Of a stretch of 64,000 nt of DNA, positions 57,101-61,698 are shown in pieces. This DNA is from Pseudomonas frederiksbergensis (GTDB lineage: Bacteria; Pseudomonadota; Gammaproteobacteria; Pseudomonadales; Pseudomonadaceae). Every line of letters starts with the position of its first letter. Within the stretch, counting starts at the first letter, position 1. The DNA is taken from the NCBI RefSeq assembly GCF_003732705.1, contig NZ_MOBR01000018.1, positions 1 to 64,000 of the forward strand. The letters are read 5' to 3'. A model generated the notes under the pieces. It did not search any database, was not told the DNA's origin, and was given only the letters and a program-made list of their open reading frames with translations. A program made the position numbers and the translations under genes.

Positions 57101-58253
57101 ACAACTGCATCCGGACGAAATCAAGTTCGCCTCTGATGATGAACGCGTAAATCGCTATGCCACTGAAAGGGGCATTACTGCAGATCAGGCTCGTACCGAA
57201 TTGTTGCGCACAGCCGCAGCGATGGTGGATAGGGGATGGAATGCTGCATTCGACGAGGCAGACGGAAAGACCATAGATGCGGCTGGTTTCCTGCGTGCGG
57301 AAGTATCTAAATCTCAAAATACAGGACTGTTCAAGGTCAGTCTGGCTGACTACAACAATGAACGATTAGGACTTAAAGAACTGTTCAAAGACAGGGTCTC
57401 GGTCAAGGCGTTGGTTGACAGCATCGAACTGATTGATCCTTACCAATACCACCACGACCCTAAATATCGAGCTGAAGTCCTCAACGCAAAAGGTAAGGGA
57501 AGCGCAGAAGGATTCGCGGCTGTGATGGAGGGCTTTGCCAGTTCGGGCTCCAAGTCTGCGCTCTGGGCAATGGGCGCCGCTAACTGTCCGAGCTGCGCAA
57601 TTGAGGATATGGAAGCCGCCCTCAATTCGGTGAAAGGCTGGCCGGAGGAATTCCAACTCAAAGGCTATTTGGACACCCTGCACACGATGCAAGGTAACGG
57701 TGCTGACGTTGTCAGGGCTAACGAAGCGGCAGCGACGGCGGCGGGTATTGGGATTGGTTTGGCGATCGACGGAGGGTTGTCCTCGGTTGCTGGGAAAGGT
57801 ATCGAAGACGTTGCCGGGGGTGCAAAAGGCAGCACTGCGAAGAGTCCAGGCTCAATTGGTGCTATAGCCGATAATGAAGCTGGAGGATTTTCTTACTACG
57901 ATCAGTTTAAGAAAACCGACGGAGGGTGGGAATGGCCGAAAAACTTGGGATTCGCTGAAGATCCTGTTAAAAATACGTTACCAGTTGGCACCAAGCTGGA
58001 CCGCTATGGTGGGCCCGATGGTTCATTTCTGTCACCCAAAGGCACTCCATTTGATCAAAGGGCATTAGCGCCCGGCTCAAAGGCTGGGGGGTACTACGAA
58101 TATGAAGTACTTAAACCTTTGCCTGTAATTCAGGGAAAAATTGCCCCTGCATTCAATGAGCCAGGTGGCGGAACGCAAATTCTGCCAGCTCTTTCCGAGA
58201 GAGTTAACGTGCAATGGCTTATTGATAATCACTTTATAAAAGAGGTGCGGTAA
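42123..58253 (+). CDS. cdiA: CDI effector CdiA with C-terminal TNT-type NAD+ glycohydrolase
   Basis: A 5,376-residue two-partner-secretion effector. Extended signal peptide 1-48 (AQA end); TPS/haemagglutination-activity domain about 50-300 (IVANPYGISCNGCGFINTPR); FHA repeats about 350-3520 built on LDNxxGxxxSxxxL units; a non-repetitive segment about 3540-3840 in the usual receptor-binding position; VQTG-repeat linker about 3977-4080; conserved block 4105-4240 (SSDYLLAGLGYDPDIAAKRL); second FHA set to 4700; DUF637 region 4702-4990. A GAKG junction at 5233 precedes the tip. Residues 5254-5376 form a TNT domain: LPVGTKLDRYGG (Arg5294), SPKGTPFDQRAL and EPGGGTQI (Gln5352). TNT hydrolyses NAD+. 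The last 2 kb are less GC-rich. Confidence 0.93.
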   Translation: MDVRHYAFLARQPSAVVKTREHFWGMPKRGLAFLLANVMFWQPMWAQAEGIVVANPATGLSQAGNGVPIVNIARPNAAGLSHNQYQQYNVGTEGVILNNATNRTQSTQLGGIIVGNPNFNGSAASTILNEVVGANASQLRGYTEVAGQSARVIVANPYGISCNGCGFINTPRVTLTTGKPVLDNGRVDHFQVDGGSVSVEGAGLNADNVDQFEIITRAAQINAQINARQLTIVAGRNDVDAQSLSATARADDGSSKPAIAIDSSALGGMYAGAIKLVGTEAGVGVKLAGNLAASAGDIQIDANGHLSMVQTSASGAVNAKAASLDAAGPVYAGTALSVNTSGDINTRQSVAARDAISLNSGGQLTNTGVIEAGVNADNSRNANGDVTINAQNLRNSGSINASRSLQANVTQTLNNQGGTLNSQSRTQVTAATLDNRSGRVLGQGSLGVSADQLLNAQSGLVSSTGNLSVSAGYLDNSQQGKVSSTGALTVQTSGQLLNQLGIFSASGNLLLSAGNLDNRNGEISSLSDLSASGSQANNSGNGRLLANGDVTLTFDGLNNQNKGAISGQRDVRLNVGQLTNDGVGSVYAKRNLDLNVTNALNNNQGVLRSDGSLNLRAASLANNGGSVTSAAASTLTTAGALVNQGGEVLSDASLTLTSASLDNSQKGRIAGKGVTLKTGAFDNQQNGSLSSTGVLQLTAGQVNNSAAGRIASAMALTATVTGLDQSNDGQLYSNSDVSLDLSNGVLNNQNGLITAPGQLLLKNLNIVNNQNGKISSANGFTLAANTLQNTDGSVISDKALIVRIDQQLSNIRGVISGKGVELSAGVFDNQQGGRLTSSGALQLNAGQVINSAGSIASSGDSVLTVTGALINQGGEVLSNAGLNVTSASLDNSQKGRVTGNGVVVKTGTFDNRQGGRLSSTGALQVNAGQLFNSNGSLASSGDSALTTTGAIVNQGGELLSDASLTLTSASLDNSQKGRIAGKGVAVNTGAFDNQQSGSLTSTGALQLTAGQVNNSTAGRIASAMALTATVTGLDQTNDGQLYSNSDVSLDLSNGVLNNQNGLITAPGQLLLKNLNIVNNQNGKISSANGFTLAANTLQNTDGSVISDKALIVRIDQQLSNIRGVISGKGVALSAGVFDNQQGGRLTSTGVLQLNARQVNNNAGRIASSGDSALTITDSIVNQGGELLSDAALTLTSASLDNSQKGRIAANGVKVNTGAFDNQQSGSLSSTAALQLTAGQVNNSAAGRIASAMALTATVTGLDQFNDGQLYSNSDVSLDLSNGVLNNQNGLITAPGQLLLKNLNIVNNQNGKISSANGFTLAANTLQNTDGSVISDKALIVRIDQQLSNIRGVISGKGVALSAGVFDNQQGGRLTSTGVLQLNAQQLNNSAGSIASSGDSVLTVTGALINQGGQVLSNAGLNVTSASLDNSQKGRIAGSNVVVKTGAFDNQQDGRLSSTGALQLNADQVNNSAGSISSVGLFSLTSAGVLNNQGGKLLSDASLTLTSASLDNSQKGRIAGKGVTLKTGAFDNRQSGSLTSTGALQLTAGQVNNSDAGRIASAMALTATVTGLDQFNDGRLYGDSDVSLDLSNGVLNNQNGLITAPGQLLLKNLNIVNNQNGEVSSAHGFTLTANTLQNTDGSVISDKALIVRIDQLLTNIKGLVSGTGVDLSAAELNNDNGSVSSDADLTVHASGKLSNQNGELSAAGNSTLTAASLANASGHVTADQRLNMTVTGAIDNQAGTLGAANGIVLQAASLDNRQSGVVVTDGDLGITLSGNLDNQSGGSVQAKGLIDLKSLSLDNRGGRVSSQHLLTLRNTTTDNRGGLIRADHDMQLFIDHLDNRQRGVVSAKAGLALTGQILDNQSGLLSAVGLMQLQLGNVFNDAGRIAGQGDLTATIDNLSQQGGELVAQGNLTLTGTQLDNRAGGLVGATKALKLNVADIDNRAGEMSSQVDVAVTSQQLNNSDGGKVLAGTALTLTVDRLLNQTKGLLFGDTLQLQGVSLDNSHGTLSSQNGLTLALTGALDNSAGLLNSEAALTVNADSLDNASGSLSSANALNLTTVGALRNQGGSITTDAQLNVRSASLDNRSHGQLTGKGATRVDTGAFDNSQGGRLTSSNTLNLTAGQVTNQNTGRIASAMALNASVTGLDQQAGEMFSNTALSLDLNHGQLNNQGGLINAPGALVLKNLNGVANQNGEISSGQAFTLAAQNLDNSGGKLLSNQGLTLRVAQVFNNLKGAVSAASLDITSASLDNTEGLLSSRDGLNLSVDGALTNHKGTLIADGDLLLTAATADNSLGQISSKKNLTAQIGSLQQQGGQLIAQGSLTLTGDTLDNRQDGLVGSTNALNIHVGNIDNRGGELSSQDAITLTGQQLNNSDNGKLLAQKALTLNVAQITNRNNGLLSGKSGLNVIGTSLNNSGGSLVGLKGIDINLSGALDNSQGLISSEDTLGLRVGSLGNNGGSVSSAGLLTLDSVGALNNQGGELITDGALDLRSASLDNRAQGSISSKGALSIRTGDFDNSQSGRVSTGDRLDLTAAQLTNRDAGSIGSSKALVASVNGLDQQNGKLFSNTALTLDMNNGQLNNQGGLINAPGALLLKNINGVLNQGGEISSAQAFTLAAQRLDNSGGKVLSNQDLTLRIAQALNNVKGLIAAARIDASTDTLDNTGGTLTSRGDLELTTNGLLTNRDDGLINAAQALKVTAANLDNQAGQLLGKNALTVNTGTLNNTAKGLINSQGTLNLTAASLDSSNGGEVSAHGDMGLALNALTQTGGRLLGDAGLTLDMNGADLNNRNGLIIAKGPLSLNRLKDLNNQGGEISSSQSFTLAGGNLDNSNGKLISNNLLTLNANTLLNQNGLLSGWQGLSVNGGALDNRNNGTLSSRNGDVSASLSGTLLNGNGGALVSQKALNISALSVDNRGGILSSGAGQTLNISGVLDNSQNGLIDSGAALTVQAGSLNNAAGNMTAQQDFSLVGSTLDNSGGNLSSKGAVTLDLLGALTNTNGKLASAGALLLRRSSQISNQGGQLVSQGLMTLNTGSLDNRNRGTVAASNSLVLTAGGAVLNNADGLIYSQNADVQLQAGSLSNANGALQSQGALSVNVTGDIDNQNGRIIAQGGDLGINAATLDSRGGVLSSLQGAFTARVTGVLKNGYDLNRQGGVIQAQRLNLTALAGFDNYGGRVSARTGDVLVTTSNFDNRNGGLYAKGRVGVTANGFDNSGGQIAGGQIDLSLSGALNNRLGIIESDGTLGVSASSVDNQTGKLRALGQTGATQFNIGGVFDNRSGVLESANSDLNFNVGSFLNTGGSLLHVGTGNLGISTANVTNAGGSLVTRGGLTLNADSWTNSSVIQAGRLTVNVNNFSQTASGQLLASSAFVGTGGNWSNDGLIASDGTLNLNIGGTYSANGRMTSLGNLSVGAAQLNLSNAASIAGGGSSSISVGGQLTNYGRLTSAADLTVNAGGMANFGTLGAAQNLTLTTPTLLNSQGLIFSGTDMQLNVANFTNNKGDLYGLRNVSINGYGSAQAGQVSNISGSMESGGRFAINAAAFENRTEGSDGVQNFGVGRTLVKGSIAVQCFDCTGDRYEVNYIVRETYNAGEDSDNTASAQLMAGGDFVFNGGNFLNSKSTIAAVGNISIQADNVKNIGAVSGLVERTRVYKQGGSEQEAFGDNVIRYFLPLVDAYNQRNNPEFPKVYYKDASGALLLGTPYSAIFRQGGGKGEHEDFKYIGIKDANGVAVGSYRYPNTLVGYQWGTTPVSLYDPGNLVALPSAIEGLRKIDDQEVSQNGTANAGRSAVIQAGGNVSITATEDLQNSVIHHDYTVGGGTNKVQNTRSSGSGGTTVVRINAQLPPDLAQQQVNPLSLPGFSLPTGQNGLFRLSGQSGNNAQATQVSTAPQNWTVAGASVSVAQREQVVPDTQARDIQIGAVGQVSTATRQLATATRQGLAVSANASTFDTSAPADSGSGAFPVPGHQADTTGKTTVGNVVGVQAGVGAIGNVIGETGVTAVDHIAQVKTGITPAGGSTAVAAVTSVQTGVTAAPQVVAVQTGAATAPNVVGVQTGTAPVNMPVQPGVVVLPGQNAVQAVTSPAITQVAPAAAQTLTRVQGVPSSSAQPNSNKYLIETNPVLTDLKQFMSSDYLLAGLGYDPDIAAKRLGDGLYEQRLIQQAVTARTGQAFIDGQTSNQDQFKYLMNNAIASKDALNLAVGVTLTSQQVAALTHDIVWLEEHEVNGEKVLVPVLYLAQADNRLGPNGALIAGKDVSLIAGQNLDNVGTLRATNNLSAQAGNDIVNSGLIEAGNRLDLLAGNDIVNKAGGIIKGRDVNLTAINGDIVNERTMTSQDNNLAGQRHSEFADNAARIEAANDMSASAGRDINNLGSVLQSGRDLTLKAGRDVNIVPTQLSNSVVLDSKHTNSDITQFGSTVTAGRDLSAQAGRDINVIASQIDAKRDISMAATENLTIGTAADEEHSLSKSKKLTVQEDHVRQVMSGITAGGSVKLDAGKDLAVISSRITAGDEAYLVAGNNLDILAAQDSDYSLYDKKKKGSFGAKKTKRDEVTDVKNIGSEITAGGDLTLVSGGDQRYQVAKLDSGADITLESGGGITFEGVKDLHQESHEKSNSDMAWTSAKGKGNTDETLRQSVLTAKGNLAIKAVDGLHIDVKQIDQKTVGEAIDAMVKADPDLAWLKDAEKRGDVDWKLIKETHESFKYSNSSLGQGAMLAIIIIVTVLTAGAASAAVGAAASAAAGSGTAMAAAGTVTVAGVSSTVAAGFGNVMVSSVLTSMASSAAVSTINNRGNVGAVLKDLTSKDSLKNYAVGAATAGFTSAYLDGTFGVTGDNVNKVTHGFDLSSLEGIGKFAAYSSAQGVFQAGASTLVSGGSLGENLRSVLSEQAQGVLRGIAFNAVGDYAKLQKWDDGSLQKIALHALVGGMLSEAAGKGFITGATAAGANEALSNSLSTLVKGDPKLQLAASQLVGLTAAGVVGGDLQTGIDIAKDATAYNRQLHPDEIKFASDDERVNRYATERGITADQARTELLRTAAAMVDRGWNAAFDEADGKTIDAAGFLRAEVSKSQNTGLFKVSLADYNNERLGLKELFKDRVSVKALVDSIELIDPYQYHHDPKYRAEVLNAKGKGSAEGFAAVMEGFASSGSKSALWAMGAANCPSCAIEDMEAALNSVKGWPEEFQLKGYLDTLHTMQGNGADVVRANEAAATAAGIGIGLAIDGGLSSVAGKGIEDVAGGAKGSTAKSPGSIGAIADNEAGGFSYYDQFKKTDGGWEWPKNLGFAEDPVKNTLPVGTKLDRYGGPDGSFLSPKGTPFDQRALAPGSKAGGYYEYEVLKPLPVIQGKIAPAFNEPGGGTQILPALSERVNVQWLIDNHFIKEVR
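44030..47120 (+). repeat. Near-identical tandem DNA blocks within cdiA
   Basis: The block opening GLDQ and ending SGKG occurs at 44286, 45216, 45900 and 46830, so spacings are 930, 684 and 930 bp. Flanking blocks (DASLTLTSASLDNSQKGRIA) repeat with it. The copies at 44441-44581 and 45371-45511 look identical by eye over about 140 bp. Confidence 0.85.
57819..57830 (+). other. CdiA-CT module junction (reference copy)
   Basis: GGTGCAAAAGGC encodes Gly-Ala-Lys-Gly at residues 5233-5236, just before the variable toxin tip. The same core opens the orphan modules at 58666, 59320, 60098 and, within a larger fragment, 63177. Confidence 0.7.
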
Positions 58254-58255
58254 AA

Positions 58256-58663
58256 ATGGTTGCCTCTATTCATGAAATACAATCTATGGTTGACGAGCTT
58301 GGAAAAATAGTTGATGCACCAAAATCGTCGTTGATCGTCCTGTCTGCCCCCGCAGATGATGGGGCGCCTTATGTCGAACTTCACGACAATAGCTTTAGCT
58401 ATGTGTCTTCTGAGCGAGGTTATGAAATATATAATAAATCGACCGGTTCCTTAGATGAATTACTTTATTGGATTATGAGCAGGGTCGTGCGGCAGATGGC
58501 TGTTAAGTATGAACTTGATAATAGAGCGGGTAATTGTGATACAAGAAGAGTTTATTTTTCTAGATTCGTACAACTGCTTGGTGAGATAAAGCCTGAGTGG
58601 GCGGAGCTAGCAAGGCAGGATGTTGATGAAATACTAAAGTCGTCTCCATACTTAGATAGTTAA
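58256..58663 (+). CDS. cdiI: CdiI immunity protein, Imm63-like
   Basis: A 135-residue cytoplasmic protein, two bases after the cdiA stop. The blocks YVSSERGYEIYNKSTGSLDE, LLYWIMSRVVRQMAVKYEL and RRVYFSRFVQLLGEIKPEW match the Imm63 polymorphic-toxin immunity family as I remember it. Position and size make it the cognate inhibitor of the TNT NADase. The ribosome-binding site is inside the end of cdiA, so translation is coupled. Markedly AT-rich compared with core genes. Confidence 0.85.
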   Translation: MVASIHEIQSMVDELGKIVDAPKSSLIVLSAPADDGAPYVELHDNSFSYVSSERGYEIYNKSTGSLDELLYWIMSRVVRQMAVKYELDNRAGNCDTRRVYFSRFVQLLGEIKPEWAELARQDVDEILKSSPYLDS

Positions 58664-58665
58664 AT

Positions 58666-59043
58666 GGTGCAAAAGGTCTTGGAAAGGACTACGTTGACAT
58701 TCTTTCTCCTGAAGCAAAGCAACATATTTTGTACGGCGATAAGCCAGGCAGCGGTGGGCATATGTGGCCAGGGCAGGAAGGGAAGACAGTCTTTCCTGAA
58801 AGTTGGTCAGGAGATAGGATTGTTGATGCGATTGGTGATATCACGACATCTCCGAGCACTAAGTGGTACGCGCAAACAGGGACCGGTGGGGCTTATACAG
58901 CTAAAGGAGATGCTGCTAAATGGGTTGCTTATGAAACTCGTGATGGTGTGCGAATGCGAGTTGTATACCAGCCGGCTACAGGAAAGGTTATTACTGCCTT
59001 TCCTGATGATGCTCCGATTCCACCCTACAAGCCAATTAAGTAG
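58666..59043 (+). pseudogene. Orphan CdiA-CT module 1: EndoU ribonuclease toxin
   Basis: A 125-codon toxin tip without its own start or CdiA body. It opens with GAKGLG at the junction repeat, overlapping the cdiI region's end. The EndoU pattern is clear: KQHILYGDKPGSGGHMWPG (two His), KTVFPESWSGDRIVDAIGDI and a C-terminal RMRVVYQPATGKVITAFPD. EndoU toxins cleave RNA, including tRNA. An in-frame TTG at 58729 cannot supply a full toxin. It looks silent until recombined onto cdiA. Confidence 0.8.
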
Positions 59044-59048
59044 AATTT

Positions 59049-59303
59049 ATGTTCGCAGACCGTATTATTAAGTTTGGAAGAAAGTTTGAAGGTCGATTAG
59101 AATCTGATCTTCTCCAAGGAGCCTTGGATTATGTTGCGTATAATGAAGAGAGCCTAGCCTTTGAGATTTTGTGCGATCATATTTGCGAATATGATATTTC
59201 TATCACGGACGAAGAATATAATGAGGCTGTTCAGCTGATTCTGGATATTGGACTTGATTTAGATGAAGGTCCATTTAAGCATTTGCTGGGATTGAAGAAA
59301 TAA
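59049..59303 (+). CDS. Orphan immunity protein, MafI-like
   Basis: An 84-residue acidic protein five bases after the EndoU tip. The pattern NEESLAFEILCDHICEYDIS and ITDEEYNEAVQL fits MafI-type immunity proteins, which partner EndoU toxins. It could protect against kin that carry the EndoU tip on CdiA. The assignment rests on pattern memory and the adjacent toxin. Confidence 0.7.
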   Translation: MFADRIIKFGRKFEGRLESDLLQGALDYVAYNEESLAFEILCDHICEYDISITDEEYNEAVQLILDIGLDLDEGPFKHLLGLKK

Positions 59304-59319
59304 AAAATAGAAATTAGTT

Positions 59320-59631
59320 GGTGCAAAAGCAATTGATAACTCAGTCATAGGGAGTCCTAGAGTCGGGAGCGCAAATAAACTTCCTGATGGTCAGCATGGG
59401 TTTAATGACATAATTGATAACTATGCTGGTGATGCAGCAAAATTTGAGATACCAACCAAAGGTCCTGGTGGCGAGGTGGTTAGAGTGTCCGAGTTAAGAC
59501 AAATTGAAGGCAGTAATAACGGAGTTGGTGGGGTTTTTGAATGGATTGTTGATGAAGGCAACGTGACTCATCGACGCTTTATCCCAAGTGGCCAAGTAAC
59601 TGGTCTGCCCAACCAGATTCCGAAAAAATAA
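59320..59631 (+). pseudogene. Orphan CdiA-CT module 2: toxin of unknown class
   Basis: An open frame of 103 codons without a start, beginning with GGTGCAAAAGC (GAKA). Visible blocks are DGQHGFNDIIDNYAGDAAKF, SNNGVGGVFEWIVDEG and NVTHRRFIPSGQVTGLPNQI. I have seen similar tails on Rhs and CDI proteins but cannot name the family. His in QHGF and HRRF are candidate catalytic residues. It is followed 10 bp later by its presumed immunity gene. Confidence 0.7.
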
Positions 59632-59641
59632 GGGGAAGGTG

Positions 59642-60091
59642 ATGTCTCCATTTGGTGTATTGATTGGTTTGGGTTTGGCTTGTTGGTCAACCATTTTTTT
59701 GGGATTTAGGAAGAGCTGGATAAGGCGAGAAGATATTTTTGAATATGCCATTAATCAGCTTTTAGACGGTTGCGAAAGCGAACGCGTGGCTATCATTGCT
59801 GGAGGCGAATATTTAAGCGATGAAGAGCTTCTTGAGGTCATCTCAAAACAAATGGAGATGACGAATTGTGTTGCCGATATGGATAAGTGGCGTTTAGCGT
59901 TTCTACTTTGTCTAGACGCATCGAATGACAGTGACGAAAACAAAATAAACAGGCTTCAGGAGATCTATGCAGACTTCGATTATCCGGAAGATATGGCTTC
60001 ATGCAGTATTTACTCTCAAGATGGTATTGACCCGCTTGTAGCCATGAACCAAATTGTGAAAAGACTAAAAGAGAGGTTTTTACTCCGGTAA
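59642..60091 (+). CDS. Orphan immunity protein, DUF2247-like
   Basis: A 149-residue protein from ATG 59642 (a GTG lies 3 nt before), with AGGGGAAGG upstream. It starts with a hydrophobic segment (LIGLGLACWSTIFLGF), so it may be membrane-anchored. The C-terminal EIYADFDYPEDMASCSIY resembles DUF2247. It is paired with toxin module 2; the immunity role is inferred from the repeated toxin-immunity order. Confidence 0.65.
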   Translation: MSPFGVLIGLGLACWSTIFLGFRKSWIRREDIFEYAINQLLDGCESERVAIIAGGEYLSDEELLEVISKQMEMTNCVADMDKWRLAFLLCLDASNDSDENKINRLQEIYADFDYPEDMASCSIYSQDGIDPLVAMNQIVKRLKERFLLR

Positions 60092-60097
60092 TTTGAT

Positions 60098-60559
60098 GGT
60101 ACAAAAGGGGCTGCAAGCTTCCCGGAAGGCATGAGCTTTAATCCGAACATCAAAAACCATCTGAGTAGTTTCGATGGATTGACCCAGAAAAGTGGGGTTA
60201 GCGGAACCCATAATCTTGATGCATTCTCTCAGGCCGCATCTTCAAATGGCATAAAGATATTGGATGAGACACCGACTTCTGTTAAGGGGATTACAAATAT
60301 TGAATATCAGATACCGGCTTATGATCGAGCTGGAAATGTGATCGGCTATAAAGCGAAAGAGTTTAATAAGACTGTTTATGATCCGAAGGTCTTCTCTGAT
60401 CAAAAGATCCTTGATCTTGGACAGCAGGCTGCGGCGAGTGGATACAGGGGTGCTTTGTCGAAGGGGGTGACTCAATATGATGCTACTGCCGGGGGCGTTA
60501 GCTTTAGGGTCTACCTTGACAAGGCTACAGGGGCAGTTACTAACTTTCACCCCCAGTGA
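60098..60559 (+). pseudogene. Orphan CdiA-CT module 3: EndoU/BECR-like ribonuclease toxin
   Basis: A 153-codon open frame opening with GGTACAAAAGG, the junction variant (GTKG). Features are GVSGTHNLDAFSQAA, IEYQIPAYDRAGNVIGYK, KTVYDPKVFSDQKILDLGQQ and the C-terminal GVSFRVYLDKATGAVTNFHP. Order and spacing echo EndoU-type CdiA toxins (H, then K-T-V-x-x-x-x-x-S-D, then RVYxDxxTGxVT). An ATG at 60131 lies inside the module. The partner gene downstream is a CdiI-family protein. Confidence 0.72.
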
Positions 60560-60567
60560 GGATTGAT

Positions 60568-60930
60568 ATGAAAGAGCTATTTGGACAGCCATATACTGAT
60601 TCAGACCCTTACTGGATAGTGAAGGGGTATTTTGATCGGATGTATCACGATGGTAATTTTATAAAATCTCTTGAGCTATTGGTGAAAAGGTGGGGCTTCA
60701 GTACGGATGGTGCGTACTGCAATTTTCCTGATTTAAATAGTTTTTTTGAGGAGGAACATTTTGAAGGTGTTGAGTTCGCTTATGGTTATCCGCCAAAAAA
60801 TGAAGATACAGTCGTTGTAAGTGAAGAGATTTGCTCTAAATACATACGGCTAGCATGTGATAAGTATGTAAGTCTTCATCCGGAAGATACTGTAAAAGTG
60901 AGAGAGATTTTGGATCAGCTTTCTTTCTGA
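60568..60930 (+). CDS. Orphan ribonuclease-toxin immunity protein, CdiI family
   Basis: A 120-residue acidic protein from ATG 60568, with GAGG upstream. Blocks DSDPYWIVKGYFDRMYHDG, VKRWGFSTDGAYCNFPDLN and GVEFAYGYPPKNEDTVVVSE match the 'ribonuclease toxin immunity protein CdiI' group as I recall it. It pairs with toxin module 3, nine bases upstream. Confidence 0.78.
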   Translation: MKELFGQPYTDSDPYWIVKGYFDRMYHDGNFIKSLELLVKRWGFSTDGAYCNFPDLNSFFEEEHFEGVEFAYGYPPKNEDTVVVSEEICSKYIRLACDKYVSLHPEDTVKVREILDQLSF

Positions 60931-60931
60931 T

Positions 60932-61076
60932 TTATTCTGAATAAATAGGCCCAGTACTGCCGAGACTATCGTTGATAGGATCATAACCCGTGTCGGGAAT
61001 TTTTTGCCGACCCAGTCGGTAATCTGATCCTACGGGTGCATAAGCGTCACCACGAGTGACGTTGCGCGTGTAAGAA
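60932..61076 (-). pseudogene. Minus-strand coding remnant
   Basis: Read on the minus strand, the stretch encodes YTRNVTRGDAYAPVGSDYRL then GRQKIPDTGYDPINDSLGST, ending at a stop at 60932-60934. The upstream end is cut by a GGGGACGG palindrome. No start codon or family recognised. GC content and lack of stops suggest a real gene tail, possibly another toxin tip brought in inverted. Confidence 0.4.
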
Positions 61077-61161
61077 AAGGGGACGGATTTATTTGTTTTA
61101 AGAAAAGGGGACGGATTTATTTGTTTGGCTTAGGTCAGTCGGAAAATAAATCTGTCCCCTT
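61075..61161. repeat. GGGGACGGATTTATT palindromic elements
   Basis: Two direct copies of AAAAGGGGACGGATTTATTT (61075 and 61103). The second pairs with AATAAATCTGTCCCC at 61145-61159 to give a 15-bp stem with one G-T wobble. Related copies lie at 61699/61998 and 62779/62817. Confidence 0.75.
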
Positions 61162-61162
61162 G

Positions 61163-61213
61163 ACCGTGAAACCCAATGGTGTGAGCATCTCTGATAAGTT
61201 AAATGGGATTTAA
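61163..61213 (+). pseudogene. Decapitated toxin tail upstream of the immunity gene
   Basis: The frame TVKPNGVSISDKLNGI ends at TAA 61211-61213, overlapping the immunity start by 11 nt, and begins directly after a GGGGACAG-type palindrome. Too short to classify. The toxin role is inferred from the overlap, which matches that at 62084-62094. Confidence 0.45.
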
Positions 61214-61679
61214 TGGTTTGAAGATCGAAAATCCAGAGGGTGAATTATTGAATGTTCTCCATGATATCAGTCCTTTGGAATGGAGAAAGTACCAGCAACG
61301 CTATCCAACAGTTAGGGTGGGAAATAGTCTCGAACGTGAGGACCGTTCGGGATATCCTCCATATGTTGCGTTTAGATTTAAGAATGAGAATGATGAGGTC
61401 GTTAATAAATTAAGGCTGGTCTTGGAAAGTTATCTTGGGGCAATCGTGTGGAGACTCGTCCCGCACAAGCGCGAAGGGCTTCCTGGAATAAATTGGATGA
61501 TAGGGCCTGCAAGAATGTGGGAAATTAGTGAGGCGGCGGAGAAGGAGAATATGACTAAAGGTCAGTATTTTTCCAAATATGAGCCATGGATTGGTCCTGT
61601 TGCATATGATGACCTGGCTGTTCTTGTTGAACATGTTCGCGACGCTTTTTCTGCACCTACTGTATTAATAAAAAATTAA
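61203..61679 (+). CDS. Putative orphan immunity protein
   Basis: A 158-residue AT-rich gene. Blocks are ISPLEWRKYQQRYPTVRVGN, DDLAVLVEHVRDAF and INWMIGPARMWEISEAAEKE; no signal peptide or TM helix. No family recognised. Placement in the immunity array and the 11-nt overlap with a toxin-like tail support an immunity role, but this is inference. Confidence 0.6.
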   Translation: MGFNGLKIENPEGELLNVLHDISPLEWRKYQQRYPTVRVGNSLEREDRSGYPPYVAFRFKNENDEVVNKLRLVLESYLGAIVWRLVPHKREGLPGINWMIGPARMWEISEAAEKENMTKGQYFSKYEPWIGPVAYDDLAVLVEHVRDAFSAPTVLIKN

Positions 61680-61698
61680 GTTTGGAGGGAGAAGGCGG

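Larger units (their letters stand above)
60931..61202. other. Mosaic intergenic stretch
   Basis: Contains the minus-strand remnant, two GGGGACGGATTTATT units and a short toxin tail. No intact gene. Confidence 0.6.

Noticed and set aside
58664..59071. 135-codon frame overlapping the EndoU module
   Set aside because: It is an alternate frame of the EndoU domain, whose own frame shows clear family motifs.
61075..61161. Rho-independent terminator
   Set aside because: The hairpin lacks a T-run and recurs as a mobile-type palindrome, so it is called a repeat.
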